Assembly: GCA_028583605.1 (NCBI GenBank)
Contig: CM053336.1
Span: 30,157,331-30,221,330, forward strand
Length of the DNA stretch: 64,000 nt
Direction of reading: 5' to 3'
Source of the DNA: Dastarcus helophoroides
Lineage: Eukaryota > Arthropoda > Insecta > Coleoptera > Bothrideridae
In this document: positions 11,270 through 20,871 of the stretch, in pieces
Position numbering within the stretch: the stretch's first letter is position 1
How the letters are laid out: every line of letters starts with the position of its first letter
Notes under the pieces: model-generated
The model's database searches: none
What the model saw: only the letters and a program-made list of their open reading frames with translations
What the model was told of the DNA's origin: nothing
Program-made: the position numbers and the translations under genes

Positions 11270-11830
11270 TTGCTCCTGTTGGGCTATCCTTTTTAAGAGT
11301 CGGTGTCATCCTCTTTCGGTGAAAAATAAACATTGGTGGGACATATTCACCAGTAGCACTCATGGCGCAGAGCAGAGTTATATTCTTACCTCTTTCCCAA
11401 CTTGTTATGCACCCTACTCTCTTCTGCCCTGTTGCAGCAAATAGTTTTCCGGGATCTTGGGCAGTAGATATGCCGGTTTCGTCACAATTGTATATATTTT
11501 TTGGTAAAAATTTGTATTTTTCCATTAGCTCCTCTAGCAGCTTGTAAAACTGTTGAACTTCAGTTCTGTTAAGGGCTGTAACCCTGTTAATGCTAGTAGC
11601 TTCAGGCTTCCGCACAAAAATATTATTCTTAGTAACAAATCCATCAAACCACACTCGTCCAGCTAGCCTCGAATCGGTATTAAAATTGTGTTTCAGCATT
11701 AGGCTTCAGCGTATTCAAATGCGGCTCTTTTTATTTGATTTGGAGTGCACCCATAGAATACGTAGGCCATTTTCTTAATTGTATCCGCTGATTCTTTTTC
11801 CCTTGGTAGCAAAGAAACCATTCGATATTG
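10198..11830 (-). pseudogene. pogo/jerky-like DDE transposase with carboxy-terminal zinc finger, broken
   Basis: The minus frame at 11699-10731 is a DDE_1-type transposase with YNCDETG, VLLVLDNHASH and PPHTSHRMQPLDVSFFGPFK, giving a DD35D spacing between the second and third aspartates. Upstream, in the same sense, RAAFEYAEA suggests the end of the DNA-binding region; the rest of the amino terminus is missing. Downstream, after a frame break near 10700, a basic segment (RGRKKQHATILTST, 10605-10440) leads to a cysteine finger, CLVCGEFG and then, after another frameshift near 10280, CTSCGLWAHANCTGWD and YVCDMC, stopping at 10198-10200. A (TA)n run is inserted in frame in the catalytic domain. 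The host element lies between gag and integrase pieces of a gypsy remnant. Confidence 0.85.
11201..11270. repeat. (TA)n microsatellite inside the transposase frame
   Basis: About 70 bp of TA/AT repeat, interrupted once by GTA, lies between the SPTGA and SDNGWINEEL parts of the pogo-like transposase. It keeps the frame open and would encode alternating Tyr and Ile. Confidence 0.95.
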
Positions 11831-11949
11831 TTCATATAGACAGCTTTAGTTTTGATAACTCGAATATTTTAACGATTATCGATTTATTTTCTTAATATGC
11901 CCAGACATAACATGTTAATGATTTATCTGAAATAACGATTCTAAACAAA

Positions 11950-12500
11950 TTTCGACATTTTTGTACACAGCACAATCACCCAGCAAAAGTAGTTTGTGAT
12001 GAAGGTAAAGAATTTAAAAATAATGTTTTTAAAAAATTTTGCGACCTATATAAAATCAAAACTCATTTCACTACAATTTATAACCCAAATTCGAATTCAC
12101 CCGTCGAAAGATTACATTCGACACTGACAGAAATAATTCGAACAATAAAATTACAAAATCCGAGAGAAACGCCAGAAAATCAAATGATATCAGCAATTTT
12201 AATTTACAATCAATCCGTCCACAGGTTTTTCTCCTTTCAGCCTTTTATATGAACCATATGAAAATTTAAATGCTCATGAAATCGATCTTAGCAAGACAAT
12301 TTACGAAAGGTATAATGATAAATCAAAGAAAGAATTAATGCCATTTTATGAAATCGTATATCAAAAACAATTAAACAAAGGTGAAAAATCTCTGGAAAAA
12401 TTAAATAAAAATAAAGACTGTGAAGTAGAATTAAGTGAACCAATTATCTATTTTAAGAAACTTAAGATTAAAAAGGCAGACCCTTGTTAAGAAAAAGTTA
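11950..12500 (+). pseudogene. pol: Ty3/gypsy integrase core fragment
   Basis: The frame reads VVCDEGKEFKNNVFKKFC and then YNPNSNSPVERLHSTLTEII, the second half of a gypsy/errantivirus integrase catalytic core (DD35E) including the conserved Asp and the Glu of SPVERLHS. It continues as LIYNQSVHRFFSFQP before stops accumulate. The first catalytic Asp and all upstream pol domains are missing; the pogo-like element sits immediately upstream. Confidence 0.8.
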
Positions 12501-12539
12501 ATGTAACTTTTATCAATAAGAATAAAATAAAAGGCATAA

Positions 12540-12867
12540 AAGATAAACCTTAAGTAACCAGCAAATATTCATACCAGAAATATAAAAAGACTTAGAAAGA
12601 ATATTTTCTTACAGGATTACTCTCCTGGCAATGACACTGAGCCCGAACCTGGCTCTTCAAGTAGAAAAGATTAACTCAAACGGATATTTCGCTGAAGATT
12701 TAGGATCAGCTAGACTACTAAATCATTATCATAAATTTTATTTTTATTTTAGTATTACACATACGAAATTTAGTTATAGAAATTTATTAGCTAACGCTTA
12801 CATTTTAGAAGTAAATTTAAATAAGCATTTAGACACTAACGCTCGTTCTCTAAATTTCAAATTTATT
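12540..12867 (+). pseudogene. Possible errantivirus env amino-terminal fragment
   Basis: Following the integrase, a 92-codon frame (12631-12909) contains QVEKINSNGYFAEDLGSARL and FSYRNLLANAYILEV. The position after integrase and the sequence resemble the start of the envelope-like gene of insect errantiviruses, but the match is by eye and only the first ~90 residues exist. It stops where the duplicated host-like segment begins (about 12868). Old, non-functional copy. Confidence 0.4.
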
Positions 12868-13444
12868 TTCCTATTAAAAAACATATTTTTTTTCCCAAAT
12901 ATACGATAGCCTTAAACAAGAAAAGGACTACATTGGTTGTTTAACAGCATAAATATATTAAATGTTTCAGGAAACATTTTAAAATAAAAATAACCAATTA
13001 TAAAGCTTATTCTAGCGAAAATCATTTTGTGAATTATAACCAAGAATTAATCTTTTACGTAAAAATAATTTCGATTACCATTTTTTTCTAAAATTTTGAT
13101 TAAAATTCATTCCTGATTTAATTAATACGATTTAAATAATAAATCATAGTCAAACGAAGTTAATATGTACAGCAAATTATACCCTAAGGTGCCTATAAGG
13201 GGCATGTCTGACGTCTGTCTTTCTTCTTATAGAACCCGTATTGGAATTCTTCATTTTAAATAATCTATTTTCAGATGTCAAATTAGCAAGCGGTGCAGGC
13301 TAAACTATAATATTTTTTGCAATATCTCTGCAAAACAAAAGCTGACTCTCCTTTCTCGTGATTCTTTCACTCCATATCTTGTGTTGAGGAGATGTTCCCG
13401 TCTCGATTGTCGTTGACGTGCGATTTGTTGACGCAAGCGTTTTC

Positions 13445-13693
13445 TCAGGACGGAGTCACCTCGACATACGTTCGCCCATTTCTAATTAGCAAAACAGGCG
13501 TTGACTAATGATTTTAGATCAAGGAACCTGAAAAAAAAATATACAACTCTATACAAATAATTCCACAAAAAAACCATAATAAAACAAGGCAAAAAATTTC
13601 TTACCGAAGGATCATGCAGAGGAGTTCCACAGGAAGGTTCCCAAATGGAAAGAACGCGCTGAAGATAGCAAGTGGTAAAACCTGGAAGAACAT
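13445..13693 (-). CDS. Candidate two-exon small secreted peptide gene, copy 1
   Basis: On the minus strand an ATG at 13693-13691 opens exon 1 (13693-13605), reading MFFQVLPLAIFSAFF then PFGNLPVELLCMIL, a typical hydrophobic signal-peptide start. It ends at a donor CG|GTAAGAA. A 123 bp intron ends at CTAATTAG (13482-13489), and exon 2 (13481-13445) adds RNGRTYVEVTPS and a TGA, giving 41 residues. A TATATAAG box at 13754-13747 lies about 28 bp before a CATCAATT start-like site (near 13724). Exon 1 and the last 11 codons stay open in copy 2, with an in-frame 3-base difference. A second exon-2 frame, starting WANVCRGDSVLRKRLRQQ, stays open for 57 codons but does not join exon 1 in frame at this splice site. 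Function unknown. Confidence 0.5.
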
Positions 13694-13746
13694 CTTGATT
13701 TCCTTAGCAGGGAAAATCTAATTGATGTCGATCTTCAAAGCAGTAG

Positions 13747-13754
13747 CTTATATA
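13747..13754 (-). promoter_or_regulatory. TATA box of small gene copy 1
   Basis: TATATAAG on the minus strand, about 54 bp upstream of the ATG and about 28 bp upstream of a CATCA initiator-like sequence. The same box followed by C(T/C)..CTGCTTTGAAGATCGACA is kept in copy 2. Confidence 0.5.
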
Positions 13755-13760
13755 TGTTAA

Positions 13761-14082
13761 TCGTTTCTTAACGGCAATGTTGCCGATTACAGTAATCAAA
13801 CTTTTGTGAGACGAGCATCTGTAATAATCAGTATCGTAGTATAGTGCAATTGCGTAATCGATATCGTTAGAAATTATAGAAAGCCACACCTCTTGATTTA
13901 TATTTACTAATTTCGTATAATTTTTTTCGAAACAACTTCAATGAAGCTATGCAGGGGTAAAAATGTTTATTTGCTTTGGTATCAATGTACCCTCTTGTTC
14001 TTTGCAAGGCTTTGCTGTAAAGCTTATATCATAATGTGGGAATTGTGGAGGTTATATACGATATAGAGCCGATTTTTTTTTC
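13761..14082. other. Spacer between the two duplicated units
   Basis: About 320 bp with no supported gene. It is the upstream side of copy 1 and lies downstream of copy 2. The minus-strand open frame here is a shadow of AT-rich DNA. Confidence 0.4.
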
Positions 14083-14602
14083 CTATGAAAAAACATATAT
14101 TTTTTTCCAAATATATGATAGTCTCAAACAAGAAAAGGACTACATACTACATTTGTTGTTTTACAGCATAAATATATCAAATATTACAGGACACATTTTA
14201 AAATAACAAATTATAAATTGAAGCTAATTCTAGCGAAAATCATTCTGCGAATTATAACCGAGAATTAATCTTTTACTAGAAAGAATTTTGATCAACATTT
14301 TTTTTTTCTAAAATTTATTCATTACTTATTTAATACGATTCAAATAATAAAACATAGTCAAGTGAAGTTAATATTTGCAGCAAATTATACCCTAAGGTGC
14401 TTGTAAGGGGCATGTCTGACATTTGTCTTCCTTCTTATAGAACACGTATTGGGATTCTTCGTCAATTTAAATCATCTCCTTTCATCTGTCAAATCAGCAA
14501 TCCATGCAGGCGGAATTCTAATATTTTTTGCAATATTTCTTTGAAATAAAGCTGATTCGTCTTCTCATAAAACTTCCACTCCATACCTTAGGCTAAGTAT
14601 AG

Positions 14603-14978
14603 TGTATCGCAATGTAAATAGATTGAATAGAATTTAGATTAGAATTGTATAATTTAGTAAATAAAAAAAGTTTCTAGAAGAATCTGATAAAAAGAAAGCG
14701 GCCGCGATAACGAAACAAATGGCAGATAAGCGTTCCAGAAATTTCGGCAAACGATAAGCCTTATCTGCCGAAAAGTTCTAGAAGCCGGGGGCCAAAACTA
14801 TAAAAAGGCGGTCAGCTTTCCCTTGAGTCAGTCAGTTAGAGTCAGTGTAATTAGTGAGTTAGTAGAAGTCAATACTAGCTGAGTTAATTGTCAATTGTGG
14901 TGATCCAAGTTGAGTTCAGTAATAAAGTGGGTGTTATTCGATAAGTGTAATCAATTCGAACCGATAAAGCCCGTAACA
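14603..14978 (+). mobile_element. Solo LTR (TGTA..AACA) with TATA box and poly(A) signal
   Basis: A 376 bp sequence starts TGTATCGCAATG and ends GCCCGTAACA. It contains a CTATAAAAAGGCGG promoter (about 14798-14811), a start-like TCAGTCAGTT 25-30 bp on, and AATAAA at 14921-14926. A related copy lies in reverse at 40283-40559, sharing AAGCGGCCGCGATAA, GCAGATAAGCG and the GCCCGTAACA end. No internal retroelement sequence adjoins, so it is a solo LTR. TSD is unclear here (ATAG against ATAT). Confidence 0.75.
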
Positions 14979-14990
14979 ATATGTTCCGGT

Positions 14991-15387
14991 CACAAAATAA
15001 ATAACAACCAGAAGGTTAACCCACCTCAACCGACCGTTTGAGTCCCGTGACATTCAAGCCCGTATATGTTGAAAATCTAGTTTGAAACTGCTCAGTGCAG
15101 GAGAGATGAAAAGGTCCGAGATGTTAAAGGTATCAAATCCGGCTATATATCCAGTTTTACAGCTCCTTTTCTTTAAAATTGAAAGTTAAATATTTTATTC
15201 TACCAATTTTATTGTAGCATTTAATTTTTTAAAGTAATTCAAGTATTATCATAACATAATAGTTAAAATAATATACGGTGCGCCTATGTAAAAAAGCAGT
15301 TTACAATAATTCGAGGTCACGGGCTCTCGACATCAACCAGAAAGAGATAAGGCGAGAATTAACCTTCTGGTTGTTATTTATTTTGTG
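14991..15387. mobile_element. MITE with ~29 bp terminal inverted repeats
   Basis: The element begins CACAAAATAAATAACAACC followed by AGAAGGTTAA and ends with the reverse complement (TTAACCTTCT.. to TTTTGTG). A further inner inverted match is GTCACGGG against CCCGTGAC. No open frame and no clear TSD. It sits 12 bp from the end of the solo LTR. Confidence 0.7.
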
Positions 15388-15437
15388 TTACCTACTCGTT
15401 TATTGTTCACGTGCGATTTGTTAACGCAAGCGTTTTC

Positions 15438-15691
15438 TTAGGACAGGCTCATCTCGACGTAGGTTCGCCCATTTCGAATTTGCAAAACAGACGCTGACTA
15501 GTAATTTTGGGTCAAAGAATTAGAGGAAAAAAATAAATAAATTATAAAACTTTCCATAAATAATTCCACGAAAAACCATAATAAAACAAGGCAAACATTT
15601 TTTACCGAAGGACCATGCAGAGGGGTTCCACAGGAAGGTTCCCAAATGGAAAGAATGCGCTGGATAAAACAAGTAAAACCTGGAAGAACAT
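15438..15691 (-). pseudogene. Small secreted peptide gene, copy 2, broken
   Basis: This is the second copy of the gene at 13445-13693. Exon 1 (15691-15606) is open and reads MFFQVLLVLSSAFF then PFGNLPVEPLCMVL, one codon shorter than copy 1 by an in-frame 3-base loss, with a donor CG|GTAAAAAA. The acceptor AG is changed to CG (AATTCG before AAATGGG), although the frame NGRTYVEMSLS and its stop (15438-15440) are kept. Downstream sequence is split by an LTR and a MITE, and the promoter side abuts a gypsy LTR just beyond the TATATAAG box (15752-15745). It may be dead or differently spliced. Confidence 0.5.
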
Positions 15692-15751
15692 GTTGATTTC
15701 TTAAGCATCAAACTTAAATTTATTGTCGATCTTCAAAGCAGGAGCTTATAT

Positions 15752-15990
15752 ACCACTTAGGGTGCATTCGAAACCTGCAAGTTAAAAGCAAGAAAATCCT
15801 CGCCGCAAAGTAATCCGAGACAATGCGACGTCGCTACAAATGTTATAAAAGAGGGAGAAACATATTAATACTCAGTTATACTGTTTCTTCTTAAATGATA
15901 AAATTAGTTTACATCTGTAAAAACCTCTCTGTGCAATTTTAAATTAAAAATAAATTTTTAAAAACTAAATTCCTTAAGCGAAATTAATAA
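15752..15990 (+). mobile_element. Errantivirus-type gypsy 5' LTR (approximate bounds)
   Basis: The sequence upstream of a primer-binding site has a TTATAAAAGAGG box at about 15841 and an initiator-like CAGTTATAC about 30 bp later, and ends AATTAATAAC just before TGGCGCAG. The left border is set where homology to the duplicated unit stops. Only this LTR is seen before the gap, so the element may continue into missing sequence. Confidence 0.6.
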
Positions 15991-15991
15991 C

Positions 15992-16009
15992 TGGCGCAGT
16001 CCGAAGGAT
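15992..16009 (+). promoter_or_regulatory. Primer-binding site, tRNA-Ser type
   Basis: TGGCGCAGTCCGAAGGAT follows the LTR end directly. It closely resembles the TGGCGCAGTCGG-type site, complementary to tRNA-Ser, used by 17.6/297-like insect errantiviruses. Confidence 0.75.
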
Positions 16010-16151
16010 CGCGATAGAGTTCCATGAAAAGGACCCTCTTCGTTTTTAAACGTTAAATCGTGATCTAAAAAATTTGTGAGGTACACAAGGGTCCAACAGA
16101 GACCCGAAAGATGCAAGTAGGCGAACTCCTAGTGCTGTCGTAAGTGTTTGC

Positions 16152-16277
16152 ATGTCAGACTCTTCTGTTATCAATTCCTTAGAAGATTTTAGTGCAGAGT
16201 TAGATTTAAGCGAATCACCAAACGCTAGTCCTTTAGGCGAACCTGGCGAGGTATTAGATTTAGGAGATATATTCTAG
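16152..16277 (+). pseudogene. Short acidic gag-start frame of the gypsy element
   Basis: An ATG at 16152 opens a 41-codon frame beginning MSDSSVINSLEDFSAELD and ending EVLDLGDIF before TAG at 16275. Its place, about 145 bp after the primer-binding site, suits the Gag amino terminus, with premature termination or a short leader ORF as alternatives. It is 126 bp from the assembly gap. Confidence 0.4.
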
Positions 16278-16403
16278 AGACCCGCACGAGTAAGTACAAA
16301 TGTAATCGGATTATAGTAACCGATTACTTTTCCCGAGTATGTAAACGGGGAATTGGCATCGTCGCATCATGGCATCGCAGCATCGATGGCATCGTACCGA
16401 ATA

Positions 16404-16503
16404 NNNNNNNNNNNNNNNNNNNNNNNNNNNNNNNNNNNNNNNNNNNNNNNNNNNNNNNNNNNNNNNNNNNNNNNNNNNNNNNNNNNNNNNNNNNNNNNNN
16501 NNN
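16404..16503. other. Assembly gap (100 N)
   Basis: Exactly 100 N, the usual placeholder for a gap of unknown size. It probably hides the rest of the gypsy element that starts at 15752. Open frames spanning it are artefacts. Confidence 0.98.
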
Positions 16504-17810
16504 TTTTACGTAAAAAAGGTGCTTTTACCGAAACTCGATATTGTTAGCTGTTGGCTTTAAAATGAAAGAAAAGTTGTGATATATTTATTACCTAAAATGT
16601 ACTTAACAAAAAATTTATTTTTAACTAATATTTAAATTTAAAAAAATGTTTAAATATTTAATAAATAACAAATTCAAAGACACCAGCTTATATTTACAGA
16701 AATTGCTCAAAGTGGCCATTGCTGACAAGAAAACATACAAATGTCAATACTATTTATTTTCTTACATTTCAATGCCAACTATGTGTTACATTCCATATTT
16801 TTAGGCAAGCGCTTATAAATATGCATTTATGCTATATACAGGGTGATTCAGTCATAATGTCATTAATTTTAACAGAAGGTAGAGAAAAATGAGTATGATA
16901 CGAATCTGCTATTAAAAATATATGTTTATAATACATTTTCGCCGAAAAAAAAATCATTTCAAATCATAATTAAAACCCCTTTTTGGGCTGCCACTGGTAC
17001 CATGCGGCTTCCTATGACAGAGTATGACATATCCATATTAAATTCTATGTCAGCTTGGATGCGACGTTGCCAAAATTTAAATATGTTCCGTAAACACCAT
17101 AAGTATGTTAAAATCATTAATGTATGTAATGCGGACTACACAGGTCCATAATAATTATAATGGATGAAAAATTGTAATGTTTGATGTAGTAGGAACCAAA
17201 TCAGGGTGATTGCTGTAGAACTAACTATCGAGCGTTTACATGAAAAAGCCATCAAATGTTCTTTGATTGTTTTATTCTTTGTTACAAGAGGTTACAAAAA
17301 ACAAAGACAAGAGCAAGTAGCCAAAAAGCAGGCGATTTCTTATTTCATATTGTTATAAATGACGTTTTGTTTGATCTGTCAGATGCAATAAAGTAAACTG
17401 TAATTCAATGTCAAGTGTCATTATCAACTGTCAATGGTGTCAATTTTTGTGGTTTTGTTTATCATGCTTTTCATAAATTTTCGCAACGAATACCGTGGTT
17501 AAATAGTTGTGCCCTCATTAATTTTTTCTTTACAATGGTTTTTACTCTGTGTATGTTTGTGGTGGCTATTATCCAACGACGTTGAACTGATCACAAAGTG
17601 GATAGAGAATGGGGTTATTTTCCGCACAATTGCATGAAGGATTTGCTGACTATCTCCTTAATTTTCTTGTGGATTTTATGCATCTTTAGAAAAGTCGGGA
17701 AAACCAGAAGACCCGAAACCGTACAATGACCCCGAGATTAAACACTGAAGATCCAAGCCTGTTTTAAGGTAACACATAAATTATAAAATAAAAATAACTT
17801 TTAACACATG

Positions 17811-17864
<54 letters not shown>

Positions 17865-18059
17865 TTATATAGGGTATAAGTCAGCCTCCGCAATGTAAAA
17901 ATTGAATGTCAGTCAGCGTCCGGCGAAACTCGGCGTCCGATATACGGACGCTGAGTGACCACAGCCCATTTAACAAGCTCAGAGGGGTCTACATGGGTCC
18001 TAGATGCGTTTGCAATAAAAAAACGGTGGAGCTTAACTTGCCAGTTTTTGGATAGCCGT
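16504..18059. other. AT-rich noncoding DNA with a solo Tc1/mariner end and (TA)n
   Basis: No gene is supported. TACAGGGTGATTCAGTCATAA at 16837, preceded by TATA, looks like a single Tc1/mariner terminal repeat without a partner. A (TA)n run of about 50 bp lies at 17813-17862. A small perfect hairpin GCGTCCG..CGGACGC is at about 17932-17950. Confidence 0.5.
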
Positions 18060-18335
18060 ATAAAATCAAGTTTACTCGTTTGCCGCTACGAGTCGCTTCG
18101 ATCGATTCGTATATCCCCAAGGCGTATCTAAATTTCAAGCCAGCGATTCACCCAGCCTCCAAAACATCGGCAACGTCGTATGCTTCTAATAAATGCATTT
18201 CTCTTGAACAAACCAATGAGAACTTCAGTACACTTAGCTCTAGGTTTACCCCTCCGCGCTGTTTCATTCCTGCAAATGCCCGCGTAAATCGAACCGGCGC
18301 GGTGTAAAATTAATTCAAATTTACAATGAGACATA
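18060..18335. other. GC-richer island, no gene assigned
   Basis: About 275 bp stand out from the AT-rich surroundings and are open on both strands (75 codons plus, 68 codons minus). Neither peptide is recognised. It could be a short exon, a promoter region or an old insertion. Confidence 0.3.
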
Positions 18336-20010
18336 AGTTTGGGTTCTACACAAAGTGAAAAACGTGCAAATAACTTTTGTTAATTAGTAGAAGATCATAC
18401 AAAATAGCTGTTCATACTATAAATTTAGACATTTAGAAATTAACGCATTTTCATTTTATTGATTATTTTTAACTTTAGTTTAATTCGCGAAAAATAGTGA
18501 GCTTTAATTCAGAAATATCAAGGTCTTGAAATGGTTATTCACGAAATAAATTAAAGTACACGAACAGAAGAAAATTAGCTGGCAAACATACGTTTCTAAA
18601 TTTTTAGTGTCATATAATAAATCTAAAGGTATTTAGTTTTTTTGCTATTTATTCATATAGAAAGAAAATTGAAAAGAGTAAGATAATTTTATTAATTGTG
18701 ACTACCTCTATTTTTTACCACTAAAATTATCCAGTTGGTCTTTTCTGGATTTTGACAAGTGTCGATAGAAATGTTCTTACATATTTATTTACTTATTAAT
18801 AATGTAATTTCATGAATATATATTCCAATCTGCACCTTTAAACCTAACTAATAAACTCTCATAATGACTTAAACGGTAAATGTGATATTCGTCCTGTTGT
18901 TTTATTACTGAATATTTAATTCATGTAACACGACCTATTTTTTTAAATATTTCTTTTATAAACTAGAAATTTGAATTTTATATTTGAAATTTTGATTTTC
19001 CTTTAAATATTTTAAGTTATACTTGAAATTTAAAAAAAAGCTAAGGTTTTGGAATAAAATTCAAAATTTTGATATTCCCTCAATATCTACAATACATTTA
19101 AAGTCAAAATCTTAACACTTTACTGAAAATAGCCGCACTAATCTTGAAATTTTAACATTATCAATTTACAATTTAGATATTTTTTGCCTAATTTACATTT
19201 CATACTTTTTTCAAACTTATGGTTAATTATAACTCAAATTTTTGAATATTTTGATCAAAGTTGCGTTTATAAAATAATTAAATTAAAATATTTCTCCAGT
19301 TTTGAATATTTGCACCTCCAAACTAAAAAAATTGTAGAAAACTTCAAAATTTTCAGAGAAAGTAAAAATTTTGTTGTAAAGTCGACATTTTGAAGTAAAG
19401 GTCGTAATTAAAATAGCAGTTTCCAGAATAGGTATACATTCAAAATTCGAGAAAAAGTGCAACTTTTAAGTTTAGAGTTCAACTTTATTTTACACGAACT
19501 TAAAATTGGGATTTGGAACTTCAGTTGAAATTTAAATTTTAAAGTTGAGCTTTCCGGAGATTTTTGGACTGAATTTGAAATTTTGAGCAAAAACTCGAAA
19601 TCTTAACATGTAGATGTAAAAATTTTAAATTTGGAAACAAACATTAAACTGTTTTTCTGAAATGTTGAAATAAAATTCGAAATTTTAGGTTTTAAAGTTT
19701 GATTTTCAAGCAAAAATTTTTAATTTAAAGTTCAGCATGGACATTCTTGGAAGTTGTTAATAAATTTTATTTTTAACTTGATCGCTTTGTTTCGCATTTT
19801 GCTGCGGGAAAACTGACATCCGTGACATCGTTAGCCCTAATTTCTATCGACAAAAATACGAGCTGTACTTTATAGAATAAAAAAGTCCCCCCCCCCCTTT
19901 CCCAAAAATTTGATTATGTATGTTTTACATGAATACCAGCTAGTGAAATCCCTAAAATACCTATATAGTATAGAATTCAAAACTATTAGCTGTTAATTTT
20001 GGTGCAACGG
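18336..20010. repeat. AT-rich degenerate AAATTTTGA-type tract
   Basis: No gene is seen. From about 18940 the sequence is a loose, irregular repetition of words such as AAATTTTGAAATTT, with no fixed period. The same kind of DNA recurs in at least ten blocks elsewhere in the window. Confidence 0.6.
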
Positions 20011-20017
20011 ACTGGTC

Positions 20018-20254
20018 CTTGGCTATCTTCAAAAATTGAAATGCAAAACTTGTCTCCTGAAATTAAGAAAGATTAAAAAACACAACAAAGGCTGCTCTAA
20101 CGCTTTTCGGCAGCCGAGCTATCAGTAAGTATTTCTCTGAAGATGATAGCTTGGCTGTCGAAGCGCGTTAGAGCAACCTTTGTTTTGTTTTTAAATCTTT
20201 CTTGGTTTCAGGGACAAGATTTGTTTTTCAATTTTTAAATAGCTGTTAAGCCAA
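20018..20254. mobile_element. Fold-back MITE with ~105 bp arms
   Basis: The left arm runs from GGCTATCTTCAAAAATTG to GCCGAGCTATCA and is matched by its reverse complement from TGATAGCTTGGCTG to CAATTTTTAAATAGCTG, with a loop of about 25 bp. The arms share AACAAAGG(C/T)TGCTCTAACGC. A half-copy occurs at about 35366-35450. Confidence 0.75.
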
Positions 20255-20870
20255 TAATGAAAATTGAATCAAGTTTGTTATCCATATTAATATTTGGGAG
20301 GAGGAAGGGGTTATAAAATGTTTTTTGTTGTTGTTGTTATTTAAAAAAGTTTTATCAGGAGCCAGAAAAGTATATTCTTTTTATTTGAATTTCAATGTTT
20401 CATTACACGAGTATTAAAAATATCATTGATTCAACAACATTGCAACGATCAACTTTACCTAATTATTTTTCAATGATATGTTAATCTTGTCATATGAGAA
20501 AAATAGAATGAGGATGTTACCAGTTATGTAACTACCAAATTCGAAAAAAAAAATTAGAAAAAACACTACATATAAAAAGCTATCTATGAAGCTCACAACT
20601 TTAGTTATAATTTATAATCTACAAAAGAAAAATAAAATGCAATAATTAAAATAAATTTTTATTTATCTGTCCAATTTTAAAATAAAATTAACAACAAATA
20701 ATAGTTTTACATCTAATTAATAATGCAAATCGCAATTACATGCTAAATGTAACACTTGTAAAATACTGGAACATTTCTTCAAAACAAAATTAAGTCAGTC
20801 TATCAAGGTATACACCTAGGTACACTTACACCTAGCAAAGAACTATTTATAGAACATCTATTTCACAGAT
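20255..20870. other. AT-rich noncoding stretch
   Basis: No gene, RNA or clear repeat is seen. Confidence 0.4.
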
Positions 20871-20871
20871 T

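Larger units (their letters stand above)
12868..13760. repeat. Segmental duplication, copy 1
   Basis: About 890 bp reappears at 14083-15750, split there by an inserted LTR and MITE. Shared landmarks include AACAAGAAAAGGACTAC, ACCCTAAGGTGC, AGGGGCATGTCTGAC, ACGCAAGCGTTTTCT and TTCCACAGGAAGGTTCCC. The unit carries a two-exon candidate gene on the minus strand with its core promoter. Confidence 0.85.
14083..15750. repeat. Segmental duplication, copy 2, interrupted
   Basis: This is the second copy of the 12868-13760 unit. Homology runs 14083-14590 and resumes at 15388-15750; the 797 bp between holds a solo LTR (14603-14978) and a MITE (14991-15387) not present in copy 1. Confidence 0.85.

Noticed and set aside
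11139..11444. 101-codon plus frame over the pogo-like transposase
   Set aside because: Antisense shadow, largely the (TA)n run.
16353..16560. Open frames spanning the run of N
   Set aside because: Artefact of reading N as codons across an assembly gap.
18080..18334. Protein genes on both strands of the GC-richer island
   Set aside because: Overlapping open frames on both strands, no domain, no convincing splice sites; left as an unassigned island.
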